Of a stretch of DNA of 64,000 nucleotides, positions 1-11,155 are shown piece by piece (the first letter of the stretch is position 1; each line of letters begins with the position of its first letter). The stretch is taken from contig CALYMY010000025.1 of the NCBI GenBank assembly GCA_944548615.1, positions 82,001 to 146,000 on the forward strand, written 5' to 3'. The notes under the pieces were generated by a model, which had not been told where the DNA came from, did no database searches, and saw only the letters and a list, made by a program, of their open reading frames with translations. A program made the position numbers and the translations under genes. Source of the DNA: Micropterix aruncella. Taxonomy: Eukaryota > Arthropoda > Insecta > Lepidoptera > Micropterigidae.

Positions 1-550
1 ACTTTCTCTCTTTAAAAGCCTCTCAAAATAAATAATATTTAAATATTATAAAATAGAAGCGTTGATTGATAGAATAAAAATAAAATTATTATAAAAAGTA
101 TTTTTTTTCATAACATTCTCAATTTCTGAAAGTACGCCCAAATCCCGGCTTTATATAAGAAAACGCTGATAGAAATTTACTACATAGTACGAGCCGAGCG
201 CTCGTAGTGTTCGGACGTTTGGATCTACGCAAATTTTCGTGGTATCTCTCGCTCTAACAGGTATTCTCCCTCACACACAGATTCATTAAATATATCGACA
301 CAGTTAACGCGTAGTCAAAGCTTACTCTACTTATAAATATTATAATATTTATTTTGTGGTTTGATTAGTTGTATAATATAATAATTATAAAGGAAAAACT
401 ATCATTGTACAAATCGAAGGATATTAAAGTCAAATGTTAAACTAAAGTAAATAGAATGCAAGGTTAAGTATATTTCTATTACTTCTTGGCATTTCTAAGG
501 GGCTATTAAAAATGGCAAAAGTGAAACAATATTGTCCGTCCGTCCGTCCG
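1..550. other. AT-rich stretch without a recognisable gene
   Basis: I see no coding frame of substance and no repeat shared with the rest of the window. A short GTCC microsatellite lies at about 534-550, just before the tandem repeat that follows. Confidence 0.5.
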
Positions 551-556
551 TTTTAA

Positions 557-985
557 GGCTCTGATGATGGATCAGAAAACTGGCAATGGAACTTGAAGAG
601 TTTAGGTAGTAGACATACAGAGTTTTGGCTCATTCGTCAGAATTCATCGAGCAGCTGCTATATTTGAGGTCTTATGACTCTGATGATGGATCAAAAACTG
701 TCGATGGAACTTCAAGAGTACAGGTAGTACACATACTGAGCTTCGGCTCATTAATTTCAATTCGACAAGCAGCTTCCACACTTGAGATATTGAGGCTCTG
801 GCGGTGGATCAGAAAACTGCTAATGGAACTTCGAGAAAGTAAGTGCTAGACATTCTCAGTTTTGCTCATTCGTCTCAATTCGACGACTAGCTTCTACACT
901 TACGGACATGAGGCTCTGATGATGGATCAGGAAAATGTCAATGGAACTTTAAGAATATGGATAGTAGCCATATCAAGCAATGGCT
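557..985. repeat. 118-bp tandem repeat, about four units
   Basis: The motif GGCTCTGATGATGGATCA or a close variant recurs at 557, 676, 794 and 912, giving periods of 119, 118 and 118 bp. Each unit also carries 'atggaactt' and 'ggctcattcgtc' at matching offsets. Units have diverged by many substitutions. A 74-codon open frame across two units is not convincing as a gene. Confidence 0.85.
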
Positions 986-1559
986 CATTCGTCACATTTA
1001 TACGTGTTACATAAATCGATACGTAATTGGGGATAAAACTTAGATTAAAATATATATATTTTACATTTTTAAGTAAAAGCTTGTTTTTAAAATATTTATT
1101 CTATTATTTTATAATTGTGTTTTAGCCAAAATTTGGTAATTTTACAGATCAACCGACGAATCTCGCCAGCCATTATTAGATATTAGTAACACAGAAACCG
1201 ATCCACGCGCGTCATTTGTAGTAAATTGCTTTCAAACTGAAAGAGTTTTAGAAGCACCAGTATACACTGAAAATACGGAGACACACGTATTCGAATTCCA
1301 CAGAGGAAACTCCTGACCGATCCCAAAGTAATGAAATTGCTAAGATACACGGTACGTTCTATAAAATGAAAAAAATACGAAGACAGTTCACTACGTCAAA
1401 AAATGATTATACTTCGTATTGATATTTTAAACTCATTAAACCACGCATTTAGCTTTTACTCAAAATGCGACGAATCTATATGTCCTGCGACTGACAGACT
1501 AGACAAAACACAGCAGTAGACTTAAATGACATAATGCTTTGGAAAAAATGAGCCACATT

Positions 1560-2515
1560 ATTTCCTTTCTGGCTTCAAAAGCAAAAAGGCTTGGTTTTGA
1601 TGTAGATAGTAACCTTGCTGAAACTTTTAATTCTGCAATTGCTAACTACGCTGAAGGAAAACAATAAATTACACACCACGAAATTATTACCAAGAAAGAT
1701 GCTCAGCTGCTCTAATTTCCTAAACCTATCGAATCCATAAAGTCATATCTAATAAACCAACTGGAAAATTAACAAACAAGTATGACATACAAAAATCAAA
1801 AAGAAAAACATACAAAAGAACGTTTCGTAAAAAATATCACAGTAATAAAAATGATCCCGATTATGGTCAGAAGGCTCAAAGATAAATGAAACTTTCTGAT
1901 CAACAAAAGAATGCAATCAACAAATTTGTAGCCAAGAATGGATAGAGCAGACAAAGAAGGTTGACAGCATCTATATTTTGAGAGATATGTAAATAAAAAG
2001 ATAATATAAGTTGTGCACCTCTAGTAAAAGCTATTGTTAAACCGCGAAACATTTAAAATATTGCGTCAATTATTTATAGACCAGATAATGAACAAAAAGC
2101 ATTTAGTCAATTATGTCTGCAAGAAAAAGTAACAATTGAGCGCTGTGGACTGTACATCCACAAAACAATTCTATACTTAGGAGCAAGCCCTGATAGTCTT
2201 TATAAAACAGAAGTTGGCAAAAATGGACTAGTAGAAGTCAAGTTTCCATTTTCAGCAATAGCTATAAATCCTGAAGATGCAATCAATAACCATAAAATAA
2301 AAGTTTGGAAATTTAATATAAAATACAACACTTTTATAATAAATAAAAACCATGTTTATTATTACCAAATTCAGTGTCAGGTAAACGTTACTGAAATAGA
2401 TGTGTGCTTATTTGCTGTGTGGACTGGAGAAGAGTACTCTATAAAAGTTGATTACATATATAAAAAAAAAGACGAAGCGTTCTGGAAAACAAATATGATT
2501 TGTCCATTGACATAA
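1560..2515 (+). pseudogene. Decayed YqaJ-type exonuclease of mobile-element origin
   Basis: From 2057 to the TAA at 2513-2515 one frame is open for about 150 codons and reads like a lambda/YqaJ exonuclease. It has GASPDSLY (the conserved aspartate), NGLVEVKFP (the E-x-K pair), then NHVYYYQIQ and CLFAVWTG. Upstream, 1560-1720 translates to NLAETFNSAIANY, a motif I recall preceding YqaJ domains in insect mobile-element proteins. Stops at about 1665 and 2054 and other frame breaks separate the pieces, and no start codon is evident. The nuclease core therefore survives without an intact gene. Similar proteins are abundant in insect genomes as repeat-borne ORFs; which element class this one came from cannot be told here. 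Confidence 0.72.
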
Positions 2516-3189
2516 TTTTATGTAAACCGTTTTGTTACCCGTATTTATCGACTCGCGGTTTGATCACTCCATGCTAGTAAAATAGCCCACCTAAATAATT
2601 GAAGCCATGCAGAAGAAAGCTGATAAAAGGAAAGTTAATAATCCACCTACTTAGCCAAAAATCATCCTATAAGCATTTACTAGTATATAAAATACTTGTC
2701 TACTAGTATATAAATCACTTGTTTGATATTTGTGACTCATGAGTATATTTTTTGGTTTTCTTAATAAATAAATATAAAACATTTTGTTCTGATCTTTTAC
2801 TTACGTCATAAAATTATAGATCCTTGAATTACACATCATAATAATAATTACCACGAAAATATTAGCCTGGGATAACAGTCTCAGCTACCAGTCATATTCT
2901 AATCCCGACAGGAACTAGAATGTGATTAATTGTTGAGTTGTTTATCTCTGGCTAATTTGTTCATATGAGCTCTAAAGAGTTTAAAATCTAATATCCATGT
3001 ATAAATTCTGAAAAAAAAACCCGTATAAAATATCCAAAGACGAGTAAATACATAAATACATTTATTTAGTAGAGCATCTTTCATGTCAAAATCGACCCCG
3101 AGTTCGCGCGAACCCCCCGCGGCCCGCCGTACCCACACACCCCTGGCCCGGCCGAAGTCAAATATCCTTAGAGTATAATATTTATACTC
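2516..3189. other. Intergenic, no gene seen
   Basis: AT-rich DNA with a GC-rich patch at about 3090-3155. A 114-codon minus-strand frame crosses it but resembles nothing I know and overlaps a repeat, so it is not called. Confidence 0.5.
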
Positions 3190-3317
3190 TAAGCAAATAT
3201 CATATTTTGCACGGAAGGTGACAACCGTCATCTCACACTTCGCTCTAGCGTATTGCCCTGTCTCGTTCACACGGACTAATTTCCTATTTTAGTTCACGAA
3301 GAAACGCAATCGAGCCC
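3190..3317. repeat. Right half of an inverted-repeat miniature element
   Basis: The end of this stretch (CGCAATCGAGCCC at 3305-3317) and the preceding 90 bp match the right arm of the complete element at 4008-4320. The left half is missing. Confidence 0.6.
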
Positions 3318-3334
3318 AATATATACAGAAGAGC

Positions 3335-3725
3335 GGTGTCAAGTACAACGGGCAGACTTGACATACCAGGCTTCTATAACGATATGTGGTCGTTCTTTTT
3401 GCCGTGAGACGAGACAGCCTTAGAGGCAAAACAAATCTACTGTCTTGCCTTGCCAATAAGCCCGTTAGAGGCCAACTCCTTACGACGAGGCACCGGGAAA
3501 AGTACCCAGCGGACAGCCTCGCCCCTTAAATACCAGTTTTGGAAGGTTATCTCCATCTGAAACTAACCTCCGGCATACCTCCGACGGGTTACGGGTCCGA
3601 AGTCGCTTACGCGGCCTCTATCTGTTGTATTACAGCGGTAATTCAATTTGAATTTATCACGGACCTGGGCATCCTTTGTTCGTAGTGCCACATGGGGTCA
3701 AGTGGCCTATAGGTCATCTCAAGTT
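3335..3725 (+). repeat. Divergent copy of the R1 interspersed repeat
   Basis: It opens with 'ggtgtcaagtacaacgggc' and continues through 'gaggccaactccttacgacgaggcaccg' and 'cggtaattcaatttgaattt'. This is the same order of blocks as the repeats near 44620-44900 and, more distantly, 17738-18305. It is flanked by miniature-element sequence on both sides. Confidence 0.65.
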
Positions 3726-3729
3726 CAAT

Positions 3730-4007
3730 TAATCATTTTAGTAAATCGTCTTTCTTTTGTTTCATCGTGAACTAACACTTATCGGAAAATAGTTCAAGCC
3801 GACGAGATAGAGCAGTGCGTTAAAGCGTGATGTAAAGTGAACGATCGTATCTTTTTCCGCACAAAAACTACTTGCTGAACATAAAAACACCTGAATTAGT
3901 TTGAAAACATTTCGGTTGACCTTAGATTATGCCGCTGTATTTTTGATTGCTAGTTTTGTGCTGGTAAAGCGAACAACCGTTTATTTTATATGCCGCTTAA
4001 ACATATT
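3730..4007. repeat. Diverged relative of the adjacent miniature element
   Basis: The blocks 'gtgaactaa', 'cgacgagatagagcag', 'caaaaactacttgctgaac' and 'cacctgaattagtttg' line up in order with 4025-4170 of the next element. This suggests an older partial copy lying in tandem. Confidence 0.5.
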
Positions 4008-4320
4008 GGGCCCGATTGCGTTTTTTTGTGAACTAAAATAGGAACTTAGTTCAACTGAACGAGACAGAGCAATACGAAATGATCCGTTGTCGATTTTCCT
4101 GCACCAAAACTACCTGTCGAACCTATAATTAGACGCCTGAATATGTTTGTAATCATTTTGTGCGGTGTTAGATTTATCTGGTTTATCTTTAGTGGGTATC
4201 TTTAGTTTTACTCCCTAAAAGTGGCAATCGTTCATTTCACATTCCGCTCTGACGTACTGCTCCGTCTCGTTCACATGAACTAATTTCCGATTTTAATTCA
4301 AGAGAAACGCAATCGAGCCC
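4008..4320. mobile_element. 313-bp miniature inverted-repeat element
   Basis: The left end GGGCCCGATTGCG (4008-4020) mirrors the right end CGCAATCGAGCCC (4308-4320). The similarity continues inward for about 40 bp ('gaactaaaataggaa' against 'gaattaaaatcggaa' on the opposite strand). It has no coding capacity. I could not define a target-site duplication, because another element abuts the right end directly. Confidence 0.7.
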
Positions 4321-5139
4321 ACACTCAGAGAAATTTTTACTAGACAACGCTGCATTTTTACATTGCGAGCGAAAAATTGCGAAATTAACCATAGAATATT
4401 GTGGCAATGACAAATTACCCTTTGCGGGGTCAGCAACGCTTACTTTGTCGAATGCAAAAATTGCGGAATCAACAATGTAAAATTGTGGCGCTAACAATAT
4501 TTTTCGACATTGTTATTACCTCAATGCTCTAAACTGCGGGGTTAACAATTTTACAGCTTGTGAGTTTAACAATGTAAACGTAACATTGATTTTATACGTT
4601 GCGGCGATAGCAATGTTCCGCTACTTTGATAAATTGACAACGTGGTAATCTGCGGAATTCACATAGTTAAATATTGTGATTTTCACAATGTAAGCAGAAT
4701 ATTGATTTTATACATTGCGACGATGGCAACTTTACGGTACTTTGATAAATTAGCAATGTGCTAATCTGTGGAATTCACATAGTTGAGTATTGTGAGTTTC
4801 ACAATGTAAGCGGAACATTGCTTTTTTAATGTTGTGGATAAATTAGCAATGTCCATGATTAACATAGTTGGTTTGTCAGTTCCACAATGTAAGCGAGACA
4901 TTGATTTTATACGTTGCCGCGCTAGCAACTTTTACTAGCAACGCTAGCTAGTAACTACGTAAGTTGTGAATAAGGCAATGTTTGGGGGCTTCCAACGTTG
5001 TCAATAATTCCGTCGCGCGAGTTTGCGACGCTATTCCAGTCTGCATTTTACGGCGTCGTATTTTCAAGAAAGAATTAAAAGCACAATTAGGAACTGTTCA
5101 AAAGTGAAATCAGTGATTAAGTGGCGACATCTCAGAAAA

Positions 5140-5214
5140 ATGGAGAAAGAACAGCAGCTACTGCTGGATTTCTTAATATCGAACAACCTCGTACACCTGT
5201 CGCAACGTTCCAGG
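5140..5214 (+). CDS. Candidate first coding exon of a small gene inside the TIR element
   Basis: An ATG in good context (aaaaATGG, 5140) opens a 25-codon frame beginning MEKEQQLLLDFL. It ends in phase 0 at a strong donor (AGG|GTAAGT, GT at 5215). The sequence just upstream (about 5000-5139) lacks the terminal repeats and looks like a leader. A phase-compatible exon follows at 5921-6025. I do not recognise the peptide. Such exon remnants often mark the 5' end of a deleted transposase gene, but that is inference. Confidence 0.35.
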
Positions 5215-5443
5215 GTAAGTTTTTTGAAAAAAATATTTATCGAGTCTGTATTGGCGTCTCATCGCACGATAACATAAGAACACGCGGCCGTTCCGCCACC
5301 TTTGAGTTGTATGGCTGTGACTACATTGTACCGAAACTATTCTACTTTAGATACCTCGTTTCGGAATCAGCGTGGTGAATATAGTCGAATGATATTGAAA
5401 GATCAATAATCTAGAATAATACCTAAACTATAGAATTTTTTTT

Positions 5444-5690
5444 CTAGACAACGCTGCATTTTTACATTGCGAGCGAAAAATTGCGAAATTAACCATAGAA
5501 TATTGTAACAAAGACAAATTACCCTTTGCGGGGTCAGCAACGTTTTCTTTGTCGAATGCAAAAATTGCGGTATCAACAATATAAAATTTTGGCGCTAACA
5601 ATTTTTTTTGACATTGTTATTACCTCAATGCTGTAAACTGCGGGGTTAACAGTTTAACAGCTTGTGAGTTTAACAATTTTACAGCATGCC
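5444..5690 (+). repeat. Internal direct repeat of the TIR element end
   Basis: This closely matches 4337-4560, from 'tagacaacgctgcatttt' through 'ctgcggggttaac', with scattered substitutions. It could be a nested second copy of the same element end or an internal duplication. Confidence 0.8.
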
Positions 5691-5920
5691 TTCACATGGC
5701 GGTTTGTGTAGATTTCATAGTGCACCATTTTAAATAAATTAATTAAAATTTCCACAGTAATTTAAAAATAACACATTTTGCTTGTATCGAATATAATTGA
5801 ATGCCTATTGGTAAAAAAAACTGAATTAATTGCAATTTAGTTTTAACTGCAGTATATTTCCTGTCATAGCATAATATGATATTGAACCTGTAATAAGGCT
5901 GGATATTTTTTTTGTTACAG

Positions 5921-6025
5921 AAGGGTCCTGAACACATACTGTCTCTTCGCGTAATACTCAGATTGATGCTACAGAGAAGTTTTTGTCACCTGCATGTGGC
6001 TGGTTCATCATCTGCCAGGGCGGCG
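5921..6025 (+). CDS. Candidate second exon, 35 codons, phase 0 to 0
   Basis: A polypyrimidine run and acceptor (tttgttacag) precede an open 105-nt block. It begins KGPEHILSLRVILRL and closes at the donor GGCG|GTGAG (GT at 6026). Both ends are in phase 0, matching the exon at 5140-5214. A possible last exon at 7255-7284 follows the acceptor 'tatgttttag' and adds nine codons before TAA. Together they would give 69 residues. I know no homolog, and transcription is unproven. Confidence 0.3.
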
Positions 6026-6364
6026 GTGAGTTAGAAAAATCATAAAAGAGTTTATAAGGGAAACCTCTTGGAAACCTGCAACATCTTGTCAACATCTTGT
6101 AACATCTTGTAACTTTAAAAAGTGACAATCCATTTGCATTTTTATTAATTCTGATTATTCTAATGTTGATTTTGTTTTATTTATTATTTGGATTAGATTT
6201 AGTTTTATCTTATTTTATTTTTATTTTAAAAAGATTTGAATTTTCTATTTTTAATTTAATTTTTTGTAGACTATTTTAATAATTAATTTTATTTGATTGT
6301 GTCTAGAAATATATGCATTGTTAATAAATAGTAATCATAATGCACAAATAAAATTGCTCAAGTC

Positions 6365-6957
6365 TGCCTTAGAACAGGCTCAGGCCTAGTTAGGCGACTT
6401 TCGGTCAAAACCATGTCTCAGTCACAATAAGAATCAGTTGCATTTTCATTTTGTTTTTACAATAATTCAATTAGGAAGATTACAAATTTTCAATTATATA
6501 CATTTCGTATTTATAGGCGGATTTTTGATTATTCCTTAATTTTGATTTTTTTTCATTATTTTTTATAATATTGGTGAATTATTTTTTATTAATTGTTTTC
6601 TACTGTTACATTTTAAATTATATACATTTCGTATTTATAGGCGGAATTTTGATTATTCCTTGATTTTGATTTTTTCTTTATTTTTTATATTATTGGTGAA
6701 TTATTTTTTCTAATTGTCTTCTACTGTTAGTTCTACTTATCCGGTCTGTTTAGATTTTTTTCATGTTAAACCAGTCAAATAATTACATTTTTAATAAGAT
6801 ATTATAATTAGCAGATAAGTCAATTTAGCAGATAAGTAAATTTGTCAATCTGTTTTAATAACAGGTAATTGTGAGATACATAGTTTTACGCATTATCACC
6901 ATAAATGTACCACCACAATTTCGGACAATAAAAATATTTCTATTTCTATTTCTATAC
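6365..6957 (+). repeat. Non-LTR retrotransposon 3' end with internal tandem duplication
   Basis: The start ('ttagaacaggctcaggcc', then 'tagttaggcgac') resembles the 3' end of the LINE at 59036-60347. It finishes with an ATTTCT microsatellite tail (about 6932-6957). A unit of about 122 bp beginning 'attatatacatttcgtattt' is present twice (about 6493 and 6615). No coding sequence remains. Confidence 0.55.
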
Positions 6958-7290
6958 ATGTATGAATAAAACTGTAATCTGTAAATTTATGGCTTCTTAT
7001 GTTTGTTAATCTTGGTTAAGAGAAGACAGAGATTAACACGGAAATCATACGTTTCTATACAAAATATTACAGAAAACTCTTTCAAGTTTTGGAAGACTAT
7101 TTTGTATGGAAATTTTCTATTTCCGACCTAAACTCTGTCTCCACATAAAATTATTCGAGTAAAATTAAAATTAAACACTCCTTTTGTTATAACATGTATG
7201 TCAGTTGTAAGTAAATAAATGTTTTATTTTGTGTAACTGTTGTTTATGTTTTAGGTTATTGGATACACAAACATGCACAAGTAATGCAAC

Positions 7291-7541
7291 ATAGGCTTCA
7301 GATCTTCTTCAGGTTTTATTTGCAATGCTGTTCCTGGTCAACCGCAGTGTAAATATTGCAGGAATAGCAATAATGGATTTCTTTTTCCCTGCAATTAATA
7401 TTTACACAGCGGTTGTACAGTATACAGCAGTACAAATAAAATATGCTGAAGATCTGAAGCAATGCGTACGTTGCTTTATTAGCAACTTTCAAGTTGTTAG
7501 AAACACAACTTGAAAGTTGCTAATAAAGCAAAGTGCGCATT
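7291..7541. repeat. Two adjacent long hairpins
   Basis: The first hairpin spans about 7291-7460: its outer arms GCTTCAGATCTTC and GAAGATCTGAAGC pair, and inner arms around 'accgcagtgtaaatatt' pair with 'aatatttacacagcggt'. The second spans about 7461-7541, with a perfect 25-bp stem (7473-7497 with 7505-7529), a 7-nt loop, and further imperfect pairing outside it. Confidence 0.8.
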
Positions 7542-7723
7542 GCTAAACCCACAAGGTTGAACCACAACTCTGTTAGAAACACAACTTGAAAGTTGCTAAT
7601 AAAGCCAAGTGCGCATTGCTAAACCCACAAGGTTGAACCACAACTCTGTTAGAAACACAACTTGAAAGTTGCTAATAAAGCAAAGTGCGCATTGCTAAAC
7701 CCACAAGGTTGAAAGGCGGAATT
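7496..7723 (+). repeat. 76-bp tandem repeat, three units
   Basis: Units starting GTTAGAAACACAACTTGAAA at 7496, 7572 and 7648 are almost identical, differing by about one base. The first unit shares its start with one arm of the preceding hairpin, so the array probably arose by reduplication of that arm. Confidence 0.9.
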
Positions 7724-7979
7724 GATTGCGAATCAACAGAGTAAAGTTGTGAAATTCGCAATGTGTTAACATTGCGAATTTCACAAAGTAAAATTGTGAA
7801 ATATGAGCCATCAAAGCAAAGTTGTGAAAGCGCGCCTTTGTGAAATTAACAATGCTATGCTCTGTCATATAAGCAATGTTTTTCGACAATTTTGGCGTTG
7901 TGGCTCCCACTATTTTACCTTGATGGCTCATATATAACAACTTTTTGTTGTCAAATTCACCATGTTTTTTTCTGAGTGT

Positions 7980-8684
7980 GTCTGTCTCGGCCAGTGGTTG
8001 GTATGCCGTTAATATTTCACTGTTCTTGTGGGAGTCGTCCACATTTGCTTCTTTCACTATGGCCGTGTCTAGCAGCGTGTTTATTGTATCCTCTTCAGTT
8101 ACGACTCCAGGCAGGTCCGGCAGGCGTTGTGGTTTAGCCTCAAGTGATCGTTGAATTTTCCACATTTTCGCATAGTTGTTTTCGGGACTTTCAATGACAC
8201 TGTTCCATTGGACCTCCTGATATTTTTGTAGTGATCTCTTTAGTATGTTCTTAGCGGTGTTGTATATCTTACGTAGAATGTGTCCCCTCGGTGCGCTCTT
8301 CGCTTTTAGTTTGCTTCGATTGCGGTGTTGAATCATGTATTGGATGTTCATTGGCAGTTCCTCGCATTGTTTTGACTCTCGTAGCGGTGCCATCTCATTC
8401 AGAGCCCCTCTTAGTATATCTTCTATTTCCTAGACGTATGAATCTGCCTCGGCGTCAGTAGTTGGTTCTGCAAGCGGCAAGTTTGTTTCTATTAATTCTT
8501 GAAATTTAAGGCGAGATTCCTTAGATGCAGTGATGTTGCTCATCATCCGCTTGAGTTGCAAATGCTTATACGCCTCTATGTCTACCTCCAATTGCCATGG
8601 AGAGTGATCCGATGATAGAGTCGATATTCGGCTGATCCCTGCGTTACCAATGCGACATCGAGTATTCCGTTGCCTTGGTGGCAT
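7980..8684 (-). pseudogene. ORF2 continuation: end of endonuclease and linker toward RT
   Basis: This frame carries the terminal endonuclease motif SSDHSPW, which is missing from the longer frame upstream because of a frameshift near 8640-8665. It continues through a single in-frame TAG at 8430-8432 into EIEDILRGAL and a basic linker (RNRSKLKAK, NILKRSLQKYQEVQW) typical of the region before reverse transcriptase. The last element-derived residues are about AYQPLAETD at 7980-8005. After that the frame runs into foreign DNA of the TIR element. Confidence 0.7.
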
Positions 8685-10030
8685 GGTCGAGATGGCAGAC
8701 CAGTATGTATCAGCTTAGCCGTTCGATTGTTGATGGGCCGCTGGACCAACGCACCGGCTCCTTGTGTTTGTGAGTGCCCGAGTTGTTGCATTCTCAGATT
8801 TAGATCCCCGACATTGATAAAGGTAGTGTTATCTTCCAGTAGTGCTTCCCAGTCAGCTCGGAATTGATATAACGGCAGATGTAGGTTATATAGTCCTCGT
8901 ATGATGATGCTTCCGTCGATTGTTTCTAACCTGATTGCTATTCCCTCAATTTGTCGGTCTTCCTCGTCCACGCCTGGAATCACTGTGGTCAGGTTCCAGC
9001 GAAGTCCTTGTTTTATGTACATTGCCGTGACGAGATGAGCTTCTCTGGTGTCGTAAACCTTGTTGAAGCCCGGTATGTTGTATTTGCTTTTAGTAAAATC
9101 AACTTTACACTCGTTCACGATTAGAATATCCGGCTGATTCTTGGCCACCAGTTGCTTAAGTTCAATATATTTATTTTTAATTCCTTGGATGTTCGAGTGC
9201 ATGATTTTCATGCACTGTTTCCTTTTACTGACCACGTTATGCAACTTATCCATGATGAGTTCCAATATGAAGTCCAGAATAGTGTCTGTGGAGTATCCCT
9301 TTACTTGTAAGCTTCTCATTAATTCTCTTGCCTTACAGAGTAGATCAGGTGACGCCTTTCCTTCATCTTTATTCTCAGAATACTTGCGTGTAGACTGTAA
9401 GCCACTCGAAGCTTCCGCTACTGCCGCATAGCTTATCCCCTCAGTCCGTGTAGTACTGCTTGATTTAGGGGCATCTACCACTGGATTTCCTTGTTCCATT
9501 GGCTGCTGTTTCATTTGTCTGTTATTTTTGGCAAAAGCCTGTCGTCTGTCTTTTTGTTTTTTGATTTCAAGCTGGAATAGCGGACATTTTGCTTGTCTTG
9601 CCGTATGCCCGATTTCGTGACAGTTGTAGCATACGCGCCATACTTCACCGTCCTCATGTTGCTCGATAGCATCCGGTTGCTCGATCCGATGACAGTGAGA
9701 TTGTACATGACCGAATTGCCAGCACCGTTTGCACTGAGTTACAGCAGAATCTCGTATTTTGTATTTTTCAATCGCAGCTCGCTGACTTAAGATAAACTTA
9801 ATGTCGCGGGCTACCCGCATGTCTGTTTCACCCGGGAAAATGAGAATTAGTGCTGAGCTTTTCATAATGATCACTCGTTCTGCTTTAATTCCGTATCTCG
9901 TAAGAATGTCTGCCTTAATTTCATCCTCGGTGTATCCTTTAGCACGGATACCCTTGGCTACAAGTTTCTTAAGCTGGGCGGCGATCGTCTTTACAGCCGT
10001 ATGTGTAGTAATTGTATTTGCTGTGGTCAT
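8582..10030 (-). pseudogene. Gag zinc knuckles fused in frame to endonuclease
   Basis: This is one open frame of 482 codons. Residues about 90-165 hold two CCHC knuckles (CKRCWQFGHVQSHC and CYNCHEIGHTARQAKC) of the type that ends jockey gag proteins. From about residue 270, MKIMHSNIQGIKNKY begins an apurinic-type endonuclease with VNECKV and GDLNLR motifs. ORF1 and ORF2 are normally separate; here no stop lies between them. The true gag start is upstream: the frame before 10030 reads KEARQAKQRWLNN in a different register, so the ATG at 10030 is only the point after a frameshift. The last 30 or so residues are out of frame relative to the real endonuclease. Confidence 0.75.
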
Positions 10031-11155
10031 TATTAAGCCATCTCTGTTTGGCCTGGCGTGCTTCCTTGTCTTTAGGTGTGTATATGATTTTCTTGCTTTT
10101 CGGGTCCGCCCGTATTACGCAATTGGTCGCTCGAGCAATTTCATTCGCTTTTTTCCACTCGTTTTTGTATGATATCCACGCATCATATTCACATATAAAC
10201 GGGGGGTATCGCTTTGTATTTTTCTCTCTCTCTCTGTTTTCTTATATGCTTCAGGTGACGTCGTGTTGGTATCACCGCTTAGTACCGTTCGGTGCGACGA
10301 CTCGGTACTGATAGGCTGCAGATATGGTTTAAGAACACGACGTCGTTTGATCGCTCCATTTTCGCTCCAGACCGAGACAGTATCATCTGACTCACTTTCC
10401 TGGTCTTCTTCGGTAGGTATGGGAAAGCAATGAGAAGGAGTTTCTCGTGATTATGCCGGCTTCATCAGTTTTTAATTTCGCTTGGGTTCCAGCGCTTTGA
10501 AAGCCGGGATTGGACCTTGTCTTGTCATGTGATGTTCTCTGCATATCTCTTGCAGCGATGTTTTTAATGCCTCGAGATTCGTCATATTTCTTTTGATTTT
10601 CTTTGGCAGTTTGTTTCTTTGTATGACTTACTCTTGCAGCTGGGGTCCATAGTCCTTCAACTTGTTTTTTTGCCATTGGTTTTATGGTTTCGCACCTGAA
10701 TTCGACGCGGTTTGTTTTCTTGCAATATGTGCATATTATTCTTTCACGAATAATAAATTCATTGTATGCGATCACTTGGACGAACAGTGGTCCTGAGCAT
10801 TCACATAGTGGGCCTTTGCCTTGTTTCAGCTTATTCGTATTTGCAAGGTAGTGCACATATTTTGTGCTAAACTTTGCTGGACTGTTCTTGGTTCTTTCTA
10901 GTTCGCTGCGAATAAATAATTTCACAGCGCTTACTTGTCCACACTCGCACTTGTGGTTCTTCGATAAGGATTGATCCATAGAAGATCCATAGATCCATAG
11001 ATCCAGTCATAAAAGTTTAATTCTTCCGTTATGTTCTCGCAATAAAAACATAGCACTGAGTCTAGTCCGGTGTGGGAGTTTATTGGGGCCGTGTTATGCA
11101 CGGTCCTTTTGAATGGCGACTTATCGTCCATTAGGCACTCATTGTTAACCTCCAT
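10031..11155 (-). pseudogene. N-terminal part of the retrotransposon ORF1, frameshifted
   Basis: The frame starts MEVNNECLMDDKSPFK at 11155 and contains CFYC. At about 10975-11010 a GGATCTAT microsatellite expansion shifts the frame. The continuation holds CECG, CECSGPLF and CTYCKK, then a basic tail ending at 10392. A further register (about 10390-10030) reads EEDQESESDDTVSVW and later AWISYKNEWKKANEIARAT. The four CxxC pairs suggest a zinc-binding N-terminal domain not usual for jockey gag. I do not know its function. Confidence 0.6.

Larger units (their letters stand above)
4321..7979. mobile_element. 3.7-kb terminal-inverted-repeat element of unknown superfamily
   Basis: The left end reads ACACTCAGAGAAA (4321-4333). 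The right end is its near-mirror, ending CTGAGTGT at 7979. The termini and subterminal regions are rich in short repeated words ('acattgcg', 'aattgtg', 'ttaacaatg'). The block at 4337-4560 recurs at 5444-5690. Inside lie a candidate small spliced gene (5140-7284), LINE 3' sequence (6365-6957), long hairpins (7291-7541) and a 76-bp tandem repeat (7496-7723). The right end cuts straight into the minus-strand retrotransposon at 7980. No recognisable transposase is present, so it is probably non-autonomous. Confidence 0.6.

Noticed and set aside
2926..3270. 114-codon minus-strand frame
   Set aside because: It overlaps a miniature-element arm and a GC-rich patch and has no recognisable motif.
7496..7723. 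CRISPR-like array
   Set aside because: The units are directly adjacent 76-bp tandem repeats without unique spacers, in an animal genome.
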